Assembly: GCA_905250075.1 (NCBI GenBank) | Contig: CAJNOP010000060.1 | Coordinates: forward strand, 569,351-633,350 | DNA: 64,000 nucleotides | Source of the DNA: Rotaria sp. Silwood1 | Lineage: Eukaryota; Rotifera; Eurotatoria; Philodinida; Philodinidae | Direction of reading: 5' to 3' | Notes under the pieces: model-generated | What the model was told of the DNA's origin: nothing | Databases searched by the model: none | The model's input: only the letters and a program-made list of their open reading frames with translations | Position numbers and translations under genes: made by a program | Shown here: positions 1 through 12,461 of the stretch, piece by piece | Numbering within the stretch: position 1 is the stretch's first letter | Layout: each line of letters opens with the position of its first letter

Positions 1-512
1 ATTAAAACTAGGAATATACAATAACAAACTTCTATCGTATTTGCATCTTGAGGTTTCTCTTTTCTAACATGATATATTTCAATGAAAAAGACTAACCTCC
101 ACCACCACTGCCACCACCTTCTTTAAGTCCTTCAAGACCATAGGTGCTTGAAATGAAAGCAACAAATTATGTATGATTTTTCTATAAATCAAATCTTGAA
201 ATCTTACTCATAGATACGTCTTTTATTATCGTCTGTTAAAACTTGATAAGCAAATGATATTTCTTTAAACTAGAACAATAAAAACAAAAAAGAATTCTTA
301 TTTCAATATGAATTTCAAGTAAAAATACTTTTTCGGCCGATTCAGGATTTTTATCTGGATGATGTGTTTTAGCAAGTTTATGATAAGCCTAAAAAAAATT
401 TCAACACATGAGATAAAAATAACTTTTTTTTTTCGAAACAAACTTTTTTTATGTCATGATCGCTTGCATTTCGTGAAACACCAAGTAAATCATATAATTT
501 TGTGTCCGGCAT
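1..512 (-). CDS. DnaJ/Hsp40 (DNAJA-type) co-chaperone, 5' part only
   Basis: Five-prime exons of a J-domain co-chaperone that stimulates Hsp70 ATPase; the rest lies beyond the left edge. Start codon at 512-510. Exons 444-512, 329-388, 208-269 and 97-146 join in frame through short GT..AG introns; another donor lies at 96. The translated J domain begins [17 protein letters not shown], contains the Hsp70-contacting HPD (in THHPDKNPE) and FKEISFAYQVL, and ends with YGLEGLKEG followed by the Gly-rich linker GGGSGGGG. No stop or frameshift is seen in these exons. It stands in tandem with, and is similar to, the next DNAJA gene; only 144 bp separate this start from that gene's stop codon, so the pair looks like a tandem duplication. 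Gene-family identification is strong; orthology to DNAJA1 versus DNAJA2 is not decided. Confidence 0.85.
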
Positions 513-656
513 AATTATTTAAGGCAGATGAATTTTTATGGCAATCTACAAAACATGTGAAAATGTTCATTTATTTATTTTCTTTCGTCTGTTTTTTTAT
601 AAGTTCAAAATTTTCGTTATATAAAGAAACTAAATGAGAAAAAGAAATATGTTTTT

Positions 657-3600
657 TCATTGTGTGTGACAAGTATGAACTTGAGGTTGATCATCATCGT
701 CCTCGTCATCATCAACATATTGATCATCATCATCGTCATTCTCTTCATTAATTTCACTATAGGTTTTATGTGAACGATGTTTATTTGAATGAGATTCTTT
801 GTTATGATCAATCATGGATAATGCTTCATCGAGATTCACTCCCGATGGAATATTAAATGCTGGTTTTGAGGGTAATATGCTTTCCAACTTCTAAAATACA
901 AACAAAAAAAAAAGCTTAAATTGAAAAACAGGAAAAGTTAAAAAGACACGAGGCGAATTCATTCACAAAATGGCTCATCATATTTTTATTTAATGTTTCT
1001 GTTTCATACATTGGCGAATAGAACTTGTCGAACTGAGAATTTTTTTTATGATGGAGCTTGATCTACAAAATGTAACCATGGAAAAAATATTATCGTGACC
1101 ATTTTTGTTTAGAAGACGAAAACAAAATAACATTTTTACTACAAATAGAGTCTCTGTTGGTTGAGTTCTGATAGAATTATATTCCAGAGATAGGTCTCTT
1201 CGAAAATTTCATTCAAGAATATATTAGTTTATCACTGTAATATATTGCCTATATGTCGATATTAATAAGAGCAAACATAACCATTTTTGTTAGCAAAGTT
1301 AACTCTTAGAACTAACATCAAAATCTACAAATGAAATTTGACATATCAATGGAGAAACACTTCATTAGAAGGCAGAAACTGTGATTAAAGTACGAACTAT
1401 TATTAAAAAATATTAGTATGTTGAGTATTTTGTTGATAAATTTCACTCAAAATAAATAATCCAATATCAGAATCTTATTCAGCACAAAATATTGAACCGA
1501 TATATAAAGCTATCAAAAACCATATGATAATCTTTTTTTTTCATTGAAAAATCTAGCTCAGGTACCCTTAAAGCATGTTTCAAATAATGAATGCATCGGA
1601 AACGTCATTTTTACTATAAGAAACAAGCTTTCAAACTCTGTTATTCTATTAAAAGACTTGAAGAAATATGCTTATATAATTGAAACATGATTTTGAATCC
1701 ATTAGTTTTTTACAACATTTCTGAGAGGTACCCAGGCAAAATTTTTTGATAGAAAGAAAAAAGTTATCGTACGATTTTTGAAAGCTCTATGCATCGACTG
1801 AACATTTAATGCTGAACATGATTCTGATAGTTTATTATTTGTTTTGAGTAGAATTTTGACAACAAAACACTTGGCATATTCCTATTTTCTAATAAAAATC
1901 TGTGATTTAATGGCAGTCTGTACCTCTAACTGAATTCTGTCCTCATCCATATGTCAAAGTTCATTTGTAGGTTTTGATATTACTGCAAAAGCTAACTCTG
2001 CTAACAAAAATGATTATGTTTGCTCTTATTAATGTCAAGATACCGACAATATATTACAGTGATAAACTAATGTATTCTTGTATGAGGTTTTCGAACAGAT
2101 CTATCTATCTTTGGAATATAACTCTATCAGAACTCAACCGACAGAGATTATATCTATAGTGAAGATGGAGTTAATAGTGACGTTTAGATTGTCACATAGA
2201 AAATGTTATTTTGTTTTTGTCTCCTGAATAAACATTGTCATAATAATATTTTTCCACGGTCGTCTTCTATAGATCAAGTTCCATCATAAAAAATTCTTAG
2301 CTCGACAGGCTATTTTGTGAACAAATACGCGCTCGTCCTTAATAATGTTTTGAATACTTGAATAATATTTGGATGATGAAAGAAATTGATTGGTGGAAAT
2401 TCCACATCAAATTGAATAATTAAATCACCTGTATGATGAGTTTCCATACTAGTCATGCCTTGATTTGGTATTTTTTTCATTGAATCTATTTAAAAATATA
2501 AAATCGTTTTTTTTTTTTCATCTCTTCTAATTTAAAATATTGAGAAAAAGAAAACAAACTAGGCTCAATTGGATGATCTGGTGGATGTTGTATAAGTACA
2601 TGTCGTCCATCAAGATGTTGAATTGTTCGTTTAAAACCCGTTAATGATTCATTTAAATTTATTTTCATTTTAATTAAAAGATCATGTTCATTAATACGTT
2701 CAAATATTGGATGTTTTTCTTGTTCAATTAAAATATAAATATCACCAGCTTCAATACCAGACTAAAATCAATATATTTATAAAATAATACAAAATCATCA
2801 ATTAAATTCTTACTAATTGATCATTTTCTCCACGAAATTTAATTTTTTTTCCATTTGAATAACCTGGTAAAATAACAACATCAAGACTTTTTTTTTCTTC
2901 TACTATTTGATTTCCATGACATAGATGACATTTATCTTTATGTGCAATTACTTCGCCTATTAAATGAAAAAAATAATCATATTGTAAATTTCAGATTTTT
3001 CTTTTTGCTTTTAATAATTTTACCTTCACCATCACATTCACGACATTGAACTGGTTGTTGAAATGTTATCGGTCCCATACGAGATAGGCCCATACGAACA
3101 CCTAATTAAACGAAACATTTTCAATTATACAATGAATAAAATTATATATTAATTTACCTTGACCATGACAAGCACGACAATGTATTCGTTTTTTACCTTC
3201 TTTACAACCGGACCTAAATATAAAATGAACGATTTAATATAAACTAAAAATTTTTCTCTAATACCCGTTACATTGTTGGCATACTATTTTACGTGTAAAA
3301 GTTACAGATTTTGTTTCACCATTATATAAAGTTTCTAAACTAACTCTAACGTAAAAAAAAAACAATAGAGATAAATTTATTCTTTTTGAATTAAAAATAA
3401 TAATAAATTATTTTTTTTACATACTTTAATGGAATAATTCTTGATTCACCTTTTGGTTGGCCATGATGATGATGATGTCGATTTGAACCACCCATAATCA
3501 AATCAAATAAACTAGTTGCACCTATTCAATAAAATTAATATCAAATGATGAATATAGAAATAAAAATAAGAGATCATTACTATGTGCGCCCATTCCTTCT

Positions 3601-3952
3601 TTAAGACCTTCAAGTCCATATTGATCATAAATTTCTTTTTTATGTTCATCTTTTAAAACATCATATGCAGCTGAAATTTCTTTAAATTTTTCTGGTGGTG
3701 CATCAGGATTTCGATCTAAAATTTATTTCAAAATGAATTTATTTTTAAAATATATTAGAAAAATCTACCTGGATGATATTTCATAGCTGCAACTTTATAA
3801 GCCTACAATTAAATTCATAAACATATAATAATAGAAAATAAAAAACAAAAACAATAATTTACTTTTGCTATTTGAGCATTTGTTGCATCAGGTGAAACTT
3901 CAAGTAAATCATATAATTTAGTATCACGTTTTCGCGATTTAGGAACGGGCAT
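657..3952 (-). CDS. DNAJA-type Hsp40 co-chaperone
   Basis: Complete type I Hsp40, a cytosolic partner of Hsp70. Start at 3952-3950 ([17 protein letters not shown]). Exons I can place: 3863-3952, 3769-3802, 3581-3715, about 3425-3521, then about five more to 2358, and a last exon 657-890 ending in TGA. The J domain carries HPD in MKYHPDRNPD; a Gly/His-rich linker follows ([10 protein letters not shown]). Four CxxC zinc-binding repeats are visible ([29 protein letters not shown]), then the C-terminal substrate-binding domain ([26 protein letters not shown]). The tail is very acidic and ends in CHTQ, a CaaX-like box suggesting farnesylation, as known for DNAJA proteins. Other introns are near 50-70 nt, but the last (891-2357, donor after ...HHPNIIQ, acceptor before [10 protein letters not shown]) is 1467 nt because a palindromic element sits in it. 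No lesion seen; splicing across the long intron is inferred. Confidence 0.9.
942..2338. mobile_element. long palindromic (foldback) element in the DNAJA intron
   Basis: The two halves are imperfect inverted repeats of each other along almost their whole length, with the axis near 1650. Matching pairs include GATAAACTAATATATT-like blocks near 1220 and 2060, TACCTGAG/CAGGTACC blocks near 1560 and 1730, and the outer CATTCACAAAAT near 960 against ATTTTGTGAACAAAT near 2315. TTAA occurs at both edges (938-941 and 2339-2342), which could be a target duplication but may be chance in such AT-rich DNA. No transposase ORF is seen. The element lies wholly within the last intron of the DNAJA gene. Confidence 0.8.
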
Positions 3953-5284
3953 TGTTTATTTGAATGATTAATAATAAATCTTGAAAAAATATTTAAAAAC
4001 AAAATACTTTGAGAACAAAATGTGTATGACATAAGTCATTTGAGGACAATAATCAAACAGAAAAAGTAAAATAGAGAACGAATGAAGGTGAAAATTTTAG
4101 TTTGCATAAACGAAAAGAAAAAGCCAAAAATAAATCATCTGTTTTCATGGTAAAATATGGAATTTTATTTATTTGACTTTATATCGTTGAAATTGAATTC
4201 AACAATAAAAAAAAAAGTATTTTTATTAATTGATTTTTAAAGATTTTTATATCATATACTAAATGACATAACAGAGAGGATCAAAAGAAAGATAAATGGT
4301 GACAGAAACAATTCATACATTACAAGGATTTTGACAACAATCAGATACATGTATATATATCTTGCTATTTAATAGATACAAAGAATGTGAATCGGGTGTA
4401 ACCATTATCATAAGGAGAAACATCTCCTTATTTGGAAAAAAATTGTCCAATGGATATGGATTAGATGATAGAGTTATATATTTATTATTCGAAGAATTGC
4501 AATCTGTTTGCTCTGATTTATGATACTGATGTAGAACTATTTTAATTTTCTGTAACTTAAAATGTTTTTTGCAGCAAATTTTCCGTGTCAGAATTTGATG
4601 AAAGAATCTGTTTTTCATCTGTTAGCATGCCTCTCTTTTTTTTAAAAATATTTTCTTTATATAAATCTTATATGAATTGTCATTAACTTGGCAACAAGAA
4701 AACTTTGTGATGCGAAATTAGTCGTTATGTCGCTATCATATTTCAGATTCATTTTCATATGAATGAGTAAATATTCATTGTGATTCATTGATTTATTGGA
4801 TGCATTTATACATTTTTACTTTAAGCAGACTACTACAGGAAAGAAAAGAAGTATTATTTGTTGAAAAAAAGACCAATAATTTTTATTGAAACTAAAGAAC
4901 AAAGACAAAAAAAATTGTACATATTTGACAGCTACAGATGAACGTAGGCTTTTCATAGCATCTCTGTCTTGCTATATATGGCTACATTCATCCGCATGCA
5001 ACACGAATAGTTTATATTGAGATGTATTCTTTGAGTAATTCTCTATGTAACAATCTCAATATGTGGTTCAATGATATAAAGTATGGCAGAAGATATGAAT
5101 CGACATCGAATATATTTAGCAGGGCAGCATCTGCTTTTTGTAGAAACATACGAAAAAGAAATCGTAATAAAAATGTATTAAATCAATAGGTATATTTACT
5201 AACATATTTCATTTTCAGGAAAGAGAAGTTTCTTGTATAAGATGGCTTCAAACTAAAGGAATATCTTAAGAAAAATAAAACAAA
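3953..5284. other. intergenic, no gene recognised
   Basis: Upstream region of the DNAJA gene followed by AT-rich DNA. A 101-codon minus-strand open frame at 4313-4618 has no recognisable domain and simple-sequence composition, so I do not call it. Confidence 0.6.
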
Positions 5285-6515
5285 TTTTATTTGATTCTAA
5301 TAGAAATAACTAAAATTGTTTAATCTTTATTATATCAATCATCTTATTGCAAACAGTTGTTACCCGAACCTCTTTCTTTTATAATCGAATATAATACCTC
5401 TATAGTAAAAGATTCTTCCTTAATTAGTTAACTGAATACTAAAGTGTAACTTTAATCAAAATATCTAATTGTCAAGATGCTGTGTTGGTTTGTAGAATTC
5501 TTATTTGGAAACCACTGAAGACTAAAGCTAAAATTATATTAGTTAATAAAGACAAGCTTAATAGAAGATTTCGCTGAAATATTTATCTGCGTTCTTATAA
5601 TAGAGTGCTCGAGATTGTCTTCTATGGGAGAAAGGCTATTTTATACGTATAAACCATGGTTTTTTCGTAGTGATTATTAATATTTTTTAGTTTATTCATG
5701 TTAAAAAGAAAGAAATACTGATATTGTATTGACTTTGATGAAACTAATCATGACATGAATCCTTTTCTTCATCAAGGATAGCACTGTTTTGTTTACGTTT
5801 TATTTTTCTTAGACAAAGCACGAATAGAAATGTATGGTTAATTTCATTACAACTTATGAGAATGCGCAGGTGTGTAAATGTGATCATTAGCATCTTTTTT
5901 GCAACTCGACACCCTACACCTCATTTTAGTGTAGAACAGTATTTCGACATGCAATGCAAGAAAAGTGAATAAAAACAAATATGCCATAAGTAGTAATGAA
6001 GTTGTTGATATATTTGCTATTGTTTCTTCGTTTCAGAAAAATAAAACGTAAACAAAACAGTGCTATCCTTTGTGAAGCAAAAGGATTCATCTCATGATCA
6101 GTTTTCTCAAAGTCAATACAATATCAGTATTTCTTTCTTTTTAACATGAATAAACTAAGAAATAAATAATAACTACCAAAAGAAAAACATGACATTTATA
6201 AGTATATAATAGCCTTCCTTCTTTAAAAGACAACCTCTAACATTTTATTATACTAAAGCAGAAAAATATTTCAGCGAAATCTTTTATTAAGTTTCTCTTT
6301 ATTAACTAATATAATTTCAGTTTTAGTCTTGATTAGTTTTCAAATGGGCATTCTACAAAACAGCACAGAATCTTCTCAATTAGAAATTTTGGTTAAAGTT
6401 ACATTTTAGTATTCAGTTAACTAATTAAGGAAGAGTCTTTTATTATAGAGAAGTATTCGATTATAAGAGAAAGGAGTTTAAACAATTTTAGTCATTTCTA
6501 ATAGATTTTCAAAAT
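5285..6515. mobile_element. long palindromic (foldback) element
   Basis: Arms of about 600 bp are imperfect inverted repeats. Examples: TAACTAAAATTGTTTA near 5307 against TAAACAATTTTAGTCA near 6478; TTAATTAGTTAACTGAATACTAAA near 5416 against its complement near 6405; GCACTGTTTTGTTTACGTTTTA near 5780 against TAAAACGTAAACAAAACAGTGC near 6045. The axis is near 5920, and the left arm has about 50 bp absent from the right arm. No coding sequence is seen. It shares no obvious sequence with the palindrome at 942-2338. Confidence 0.8.
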
Positions 6516-8524
6516 GTCGATCTCGTTTTGGTGTAAATTCTGAAAAATATGAACCGAATCAAATCTATCTCTGACTAGTGACTATGTGCACGTTGTATTA
6601 TAGATGCGAGTAATGATAATTACATCAATACACAAGATACATTTTTCTAGAATGTATGATTTTTTTCATAAGAATCTTAATTTTTTGGAAAAAAGATATT
6701 AACCCAATTCCTACAGGACAGAAGCATGAAACATGATGTTGCTATTGTTGCTATTGTTGCTAATGACAAGGAACACGCCGTCTGGGGCGAAAATTTCCCC
6801 TCCTCCATTGAAAGCATCTAAGTTTACTTTAAATCGATTTTATTCTATATTGGTTTTCTTCATGATTTATCTGCATTTTGAATAATTACTTACTTAAATT
6901 CATGTTAATAATCAGATTTTCGAGTAATAGCAAAAAGAAAGTGAAATGTTCAAAATCTAACAGCAAAATTCAAAAATGAAATAAACAATAAAACCTCTTG
7001 GAATTTCTGTTTTAATTTTCATTCAATATTCATTAACTTTTGTGTATCCTAAAGATATTCAGATAGGTAGGTCTAAAAAGCAAAAGCATTTTAGATTTGA
7101 CCTAAGTCATTTCCAGATGTCTGATAATAGTTCAAGAGTGCATATTTAAATAATTTGTCGTTTGCTAATTTATTCAGGGAGATATTTTGAACCAGACACA
7201 TATGTCCGTATTTTGATATTATCTAATTATTTTAAATATCTAAGTATTATCTAAGTACTGACATTATCTGATCGACGGCATCGTGATTGTCTTTCCAAAT
7301 GTGATGGCAATCTATGACCAAAGTTTGAAAAACTTTTCATGAAATTTCGATATTGTAATCATGTGATCAGCTGGTTTCATCCCTCATCTCGAGAACAGTA
7401 TGAAGAAACTGTCTCACAAGAATGATAAGAATTCAAGAAATCTTGCCAGTCTAATTGTACAACAACAACACGTACGTTTCAAGTATTATGGAAGGTGTAA
7501 GCCACTTGCTTTTACAGCTTCTGGTTGTGAGCTGTGCCAAATTTTTCTGTAATAAATTGATCTCACTAGAAAAAAGATATGAACAAGTGCATTATTTGAT
7601 TCGTTATAGATTTCATTTGATGAATTGTCTTCATCACCCAGTTGATCGAATCAAATAAATAATGCTGAGGGTGCATTGACTTCAGACCTAAACGTAGCAG
7701 CTAAAAAAGCGTTTCGCCACCGCCCGACTATAGATTTAATTAAGTGTGAGTAAATTATGAATTTTCTTGCAGGTCTTTTTAGTAGTGCTTGATAAAGTAT
7801 GACCACATCATGAATAGTTGAACAAATATCTTGTGCTACATCAACAAAATCAAGTGGATGAATAGACAAATTTAATGAACACATACTACCTATCTCGAAT
7901 TAAATTTAAATTGTACATTATGTCAGTCACTTTCAAAAACAAGATCAGTGTTCAGTGCTAATTATAGAGATAAAAATAATAGATTAAACCAAACATACAT
8001 ATATGAATGTATGTGTTCTCGTCTTTACTGATCATGTTAACATTTAAAAAATATCAGCAAAATTGCTGGATGTCGTTGGAGAATTGACATTTCTTCAGCA
8101 AAGACTGCATCGTAAAGAGACAGAAGGACCTGTTAAATCTCACAATGTATCGTACCCGTCTAATTGTCAAAAATCTGGCTTGTTTCTCTGGCAGTTTGTG
8201 TATCTCCGATTCAATCGTCTTCAAGATTTACCCACGTGCATGTTTGCTTGTCTGAGATCACATGTTTGTTGAATAGTTCCACAAAGAACCAATCAAAAAA
8301 ATTCTCTTGTGATCATGAAAAAAGCACTCTGTTTAAATTTAAAAACACTTAAATATTATAATGACTTTTTAGTAGTGAAGAAAATAATTTTTATCATGAC
8401 AACATAAAGATAACTTTTATTTAAATAATAATTGATACCATCTCGATGCATTTTTTTTCACATTCATTTAAGACATACTTGAACATATATTTCACGAAAA
8501 AAGGCAAACAACAAAAAAGAAATG
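6516..8524. other. intergenic, no gene recognised
   Basis: AT-rich DNA. A short TTGCTATTG triplication lies near 6737. Open frames at 7455-7658 (+), 7651-7884 (-) and 8063-8272 (+) overlap or lack recognisable domains and splice context. They may be decayed coding DNA but I cannot support a gene. Confidence 0.5.
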
Positions 8525-9299
8525 TTAAGATGATGAAATAGGTACAATGCCTTCTGTTGTTATTCTCGATTCATTTTTATGATGGCTTGGTTGAATTGAT
8601 TTCGGTACACTGCCTATTACAGGAATAACTTGTTCACCACTTGATGCTTCCATTTTCAACTAAATACGAAATAAATAAAAAACAAATTCAATGTACACAA
8701 AAAAAAACAATTGTTTTTATACTTTTAAAGGATCCGTTTCATCATTTGAATCTCCAGTGGCACACCACATATGACAAAAAGTAGGCATTAGAAGTGATAA
8801 AGTAAATAAAATGCCTCCACCTACAACACAACATATGCCAATTAAACGGCAAGTTTCTAAATTAGCATTATAAGCAAGTGCTTGTCGGTCAACAATCATA
8901 ATTTGAGAATTTTGAGATAATGACTCATCAGCATTTATTCTTTTTCGTGGAAGAACAAAACCAATTATAAGTAGAAAGAAACCACATATAACTAATGATG
9001 TACCAAACCACAGTAATATTTTCCACCAACGACTAGAGAATCTTGGATGACTAGATGGTATTAAATACCTAGATACAATTTAAACTTTAGTTCAGAAATA
9101 ATTTATTTTTGAGTTAATAATATTTTCATCAAATTTATCATTGAATATAAAATCTAAACTAGATTAATGAGTTATATGTAAATAAAACTTACTTATGTTG
9201 ATTATCTCCTTGTTGTCCATGGTCACCTTGTCGATCATAAAATTTATCAAGATAAGATCGAATACCAAAATATCGCATACAGTCAGCTCCAACATCCAT
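8525..9299 (-). CDS. neurensin-like two-pass membrane protein
   Basis: Predicted 195-aa protein from three exons (9193-9299, 8723-9068, 8525-8659) whose junctions keep frame. The N-terminus has YFGIRSYLDKFYD, matching the neurensin motif Y-G-[IV]-R-S-Y-L-x-x-F-Y. Exon 2 encodes two hydrophobic helices (about residues 50-75 and 107-133). They flank a loop with VDRQALAYNANLETCRLIG, which matches the neurensin loop signature (D-x-x-A-x-x-Y/F-N-x-x-L). The tail is polar and ends ...GIVPISSS. Vertebrate neurensins sit in small vesicles of neurons and are linked to neurite growth; that role here is inference. No lesions were seen. TMEM74 proteins are related and are the main alternative. Confidence 0.8.
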
Positions 9300-12200
9300 A
9301 TTTGTTCTATTTTAGTAAAGATGACTAATTTATTAATATACGTAATAATATTTAATTGAGATATTTTAAAGAAATATGTTTGATCTGTTATTCTTTCACT
9401 GATAATGAAAAGTAACTGGAGTTTATTAAAAGTTTCTTTATTATTGCTTCTTGGTTAGTTGTGCTGATTATTATTCATTCTATCACGATATGCTACACCC
9501 ATGGGTCGTGTCTTTCCAGTAGTTCCGTTCGAGTTTTTGAGACAAAGAAAAAAAGAGAGGAAACAATATGTTTTTTTTTTCTTACTTCGCAAAAGACTCT
9601 CGAAAGAAAAAAGAAAAATATCGTCGTTTTTTTTTCTCCACTCTCTTTAGCTCTTCTTCGCCCACATTCTTTATATATCTTTCTGCTATATTAATGCTTT
9701 CGTGTGTGCGCGTTCAACATTTTTCCTTCACTGTCTTTTCTATAGTTCTTGTTTTTTCTCGTTACTTTTTGTGTTGGATGGAATGCAAAAAAAAAACGCT
9801 AATGCTCCGCCCACATCTATCCACCCACCTATCTGGCATCAATGAAATTTTTGCTTTTCTGACAGTAAGAGGACGCAAAGAAGGAGACATACTTAAATCT
9901 GCGGTTCATGTCAATTACTTCTAAAAATGAACTGGAATAGAATATATGCGCATATTTTTCGACTTTTTTGCTTTTTTTTTGCATTTCTTTCGTAATTAAC
10001 TCTAGTTAATTAATTGAAATATAACTTTTGTCACGATTTAGTTTTTGAAAAATAATTGTTTACAATAATTATTGTTCTGTCTAATAGAAAAATTCATCGA
10101 TTAATTAGACCAAAATTAAAATCTAATTGATAATACGTATATTAATAGTGTCATATTGTAATGAATAAAGCATTTTTCATATAATTCTTTTTATAATAAG
10201 AATTGTCAGTACTATATCAAATTGAAATTTCTCACTGATAATAAATTGTTGATTTTATAGAATGCTTAGTTTTTTGAAGTTAGAATATGAACTATAAATA
10301 GAAAATCTTTTTATTGCAAAGTTCATAAATAAAACACGATCACATAATGCAAAGGCCAACATAAGTACTTTTTTTTTTAAAGTATATACGAATAATAATG
10401 TATTAATCATTACTAAGAGAATATCTATGTATGATCGTGTTTATTGTTAAACCATTCTGTTATAAAGAGTATCACTTCATCAATTTCCAAAATTAATGTG
10501 AAAACTAAACGATGAATATAATGTAGCAAATAAAGAAAAATTTAAGCAAAATACTTCAATAGAGATTATAAATTGTATATACTAAATGTTCATTATATAT
10601 AAAATTATCCAAATAGTACGTATTGACATTGTTTTGATGACATTGCAAAATATTTTTTCAATCATATTACATTCTATGATTGAAAAAATTCTAAAGATAT
10701 GGACGATTATGTTAAAACTATCTTATTACTATTAGCGATACAAGAATATGAAATAGGAGATAAATACAAATCATCTAAAGATGATTGTTATTGATTTTTT
10801 TTTCAAAGGTAACCTTCAATAAGATAAAATATGTTCTCATCGAATAAAGCAAGTTTTACGACTGAACTTAAAAATATTAACATTATCATTTCATGTAGAC
10901 AACTAAATTTGTCTTAACTAGGTATATGAGTGTAAAGCAAAATTACTAGGCAATTCACATTTTTTATTAATGAGTAAACAATCTTAAAGATTTATTTTCA
11001 CTATCTGTAAAGATTAAGATACGATAGCAAGTCATATTTTATTTATTAACATAAGAAAATATTTACTCTTTTCAGTTATTAAAATTTTGACATGGAGATA
11101 TACCAGATCAAATGATATTTTTCATCTGTCCTAGTAAAGGCAAAAACACGAGTCTTTTTGACATTTATTATAAATAGGCTGGATGGGAAAAAAGCAACTA
11201 ACTGTTCGATATAAAAATGTAATCAATGAAACGGGAATTATAGTAGAAGTAAAGAACGACTATGACGTCAAGAATAAATGTGATAAAATAAATGCCTGAT
11301 GAATAAAACAAAGAAAAAAGAAAGTATTTTATCAAAGTACATGTCATTCAAAGTTGCATTTTTATTCTAATTATAGATATAGATTAAGAATTATAAAGAG
11401 ATAGAAAGCTATGTGTTAATCAATCGATCAAGTAAAAGTCTCAGGATTGGTTTGAAACGAAACATAATTTTAAAAAAAATTTCACAATCGATTTTTTATT
11501 GCTATTGAAAAATCTCAGACAAGAACAATCATTTCATTTCGAATAATCAACCATTATGAAATATAATGTTATTATTAAACTTCTTTGACTAAATACTGTC
11601 ATAGAATTACTCAAGCACATACTTATAACATTTCACCGAGATATATTCATTAGTCGATAGTGAAGTATATAAATTTACTCTTACTTTATATTTAATGATT
11701 CCACATAACATTTCTTTGTGTAGGCGAATAAAATCTAATGATGATCCTTATTAACTATATCTCATTTGCAACATATTATGATATTAAAAAGAAAAGCCTA
11801 TTTTAAAAATTCTGTTAAAAACTTCAATTCTAAAAGAGGTTTCAAGTTTAACATCGTTAATTTTGCTTATCATTCTATACAATATTTTCATTAAAAAAAA
11901 CAGCGGAAAAGTTTTTACTTAACATGATTAAGAAAGAATTTAGATCGTCTATAAATATGAATTACTCATATTTTAAATAATGAGATTGTGCATTTACCGA
12001 ATTACTTTTCGTATGACAATATAGTTTTACTATTCTATAAGCATTCATAATTGTTCAGACCTACCGTTGTTTTGTCAGAAATTTATTGATTCATACTGAA
12101 AAATTTCATGTAGTGAAGTACACATAGTTGTTTGTATATGGTTGTATGGATATCAATCTATAAATTAAACAGTACATAGTCTATAGGTATTTAGTTTTTC

Positions 12201-12461
12201 TATTATAGATTAAAGTCTATGGATTTTTTTTGTCAGTTTTAAGAATACTCAAACATTAGTCTTAACTTTACTCAGATAGTCAATTAAATCATTATATTAA
12301 ATGGAGTTTTTTGATTACTTTATATTCTATTAGTTATAATATTCAAACATAATTATTCAGATGAAAAATTGATACAGATGAAAGAAATTCCGATGAATTA
12401 AATTTAAATATTTATCAGAATGAAGTTTTACACAAAAATGACCAAAACGATACGTTGATGT
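9300..12461. other. intergenic, AT-rich, no gene recognised
   Basis: T-rich, pyrimidine-biased DNA at 9540-9800 precedes the neurensin start and yields spurious open frames. The rest is AT-rich. A small stem-loop (TTTTTTCAATCATA ... TATGATTGAAAAAA) lies near 10653-10690. Nothing coding is supported. Confidence 0.6.

Noticed and set aside
938-2342. piggyBac assignment for the DNAJA intron palindrome based on TTAA at both edges
   Set aside because: Termini do not begin CCY and TTAA is common in this AT-rich DNA, so the class is left open.
7651-7884. 77-codon minus-strand frame
   Set aside because: Reads somewhat like protein but shows no known motif, no partner exons and overlaps another random frame.
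9461-9924. Open frames upstream of the neurensin gene
   Set aside because: Pyrimidine-rich low-complexity sequence with no domain or splice support.
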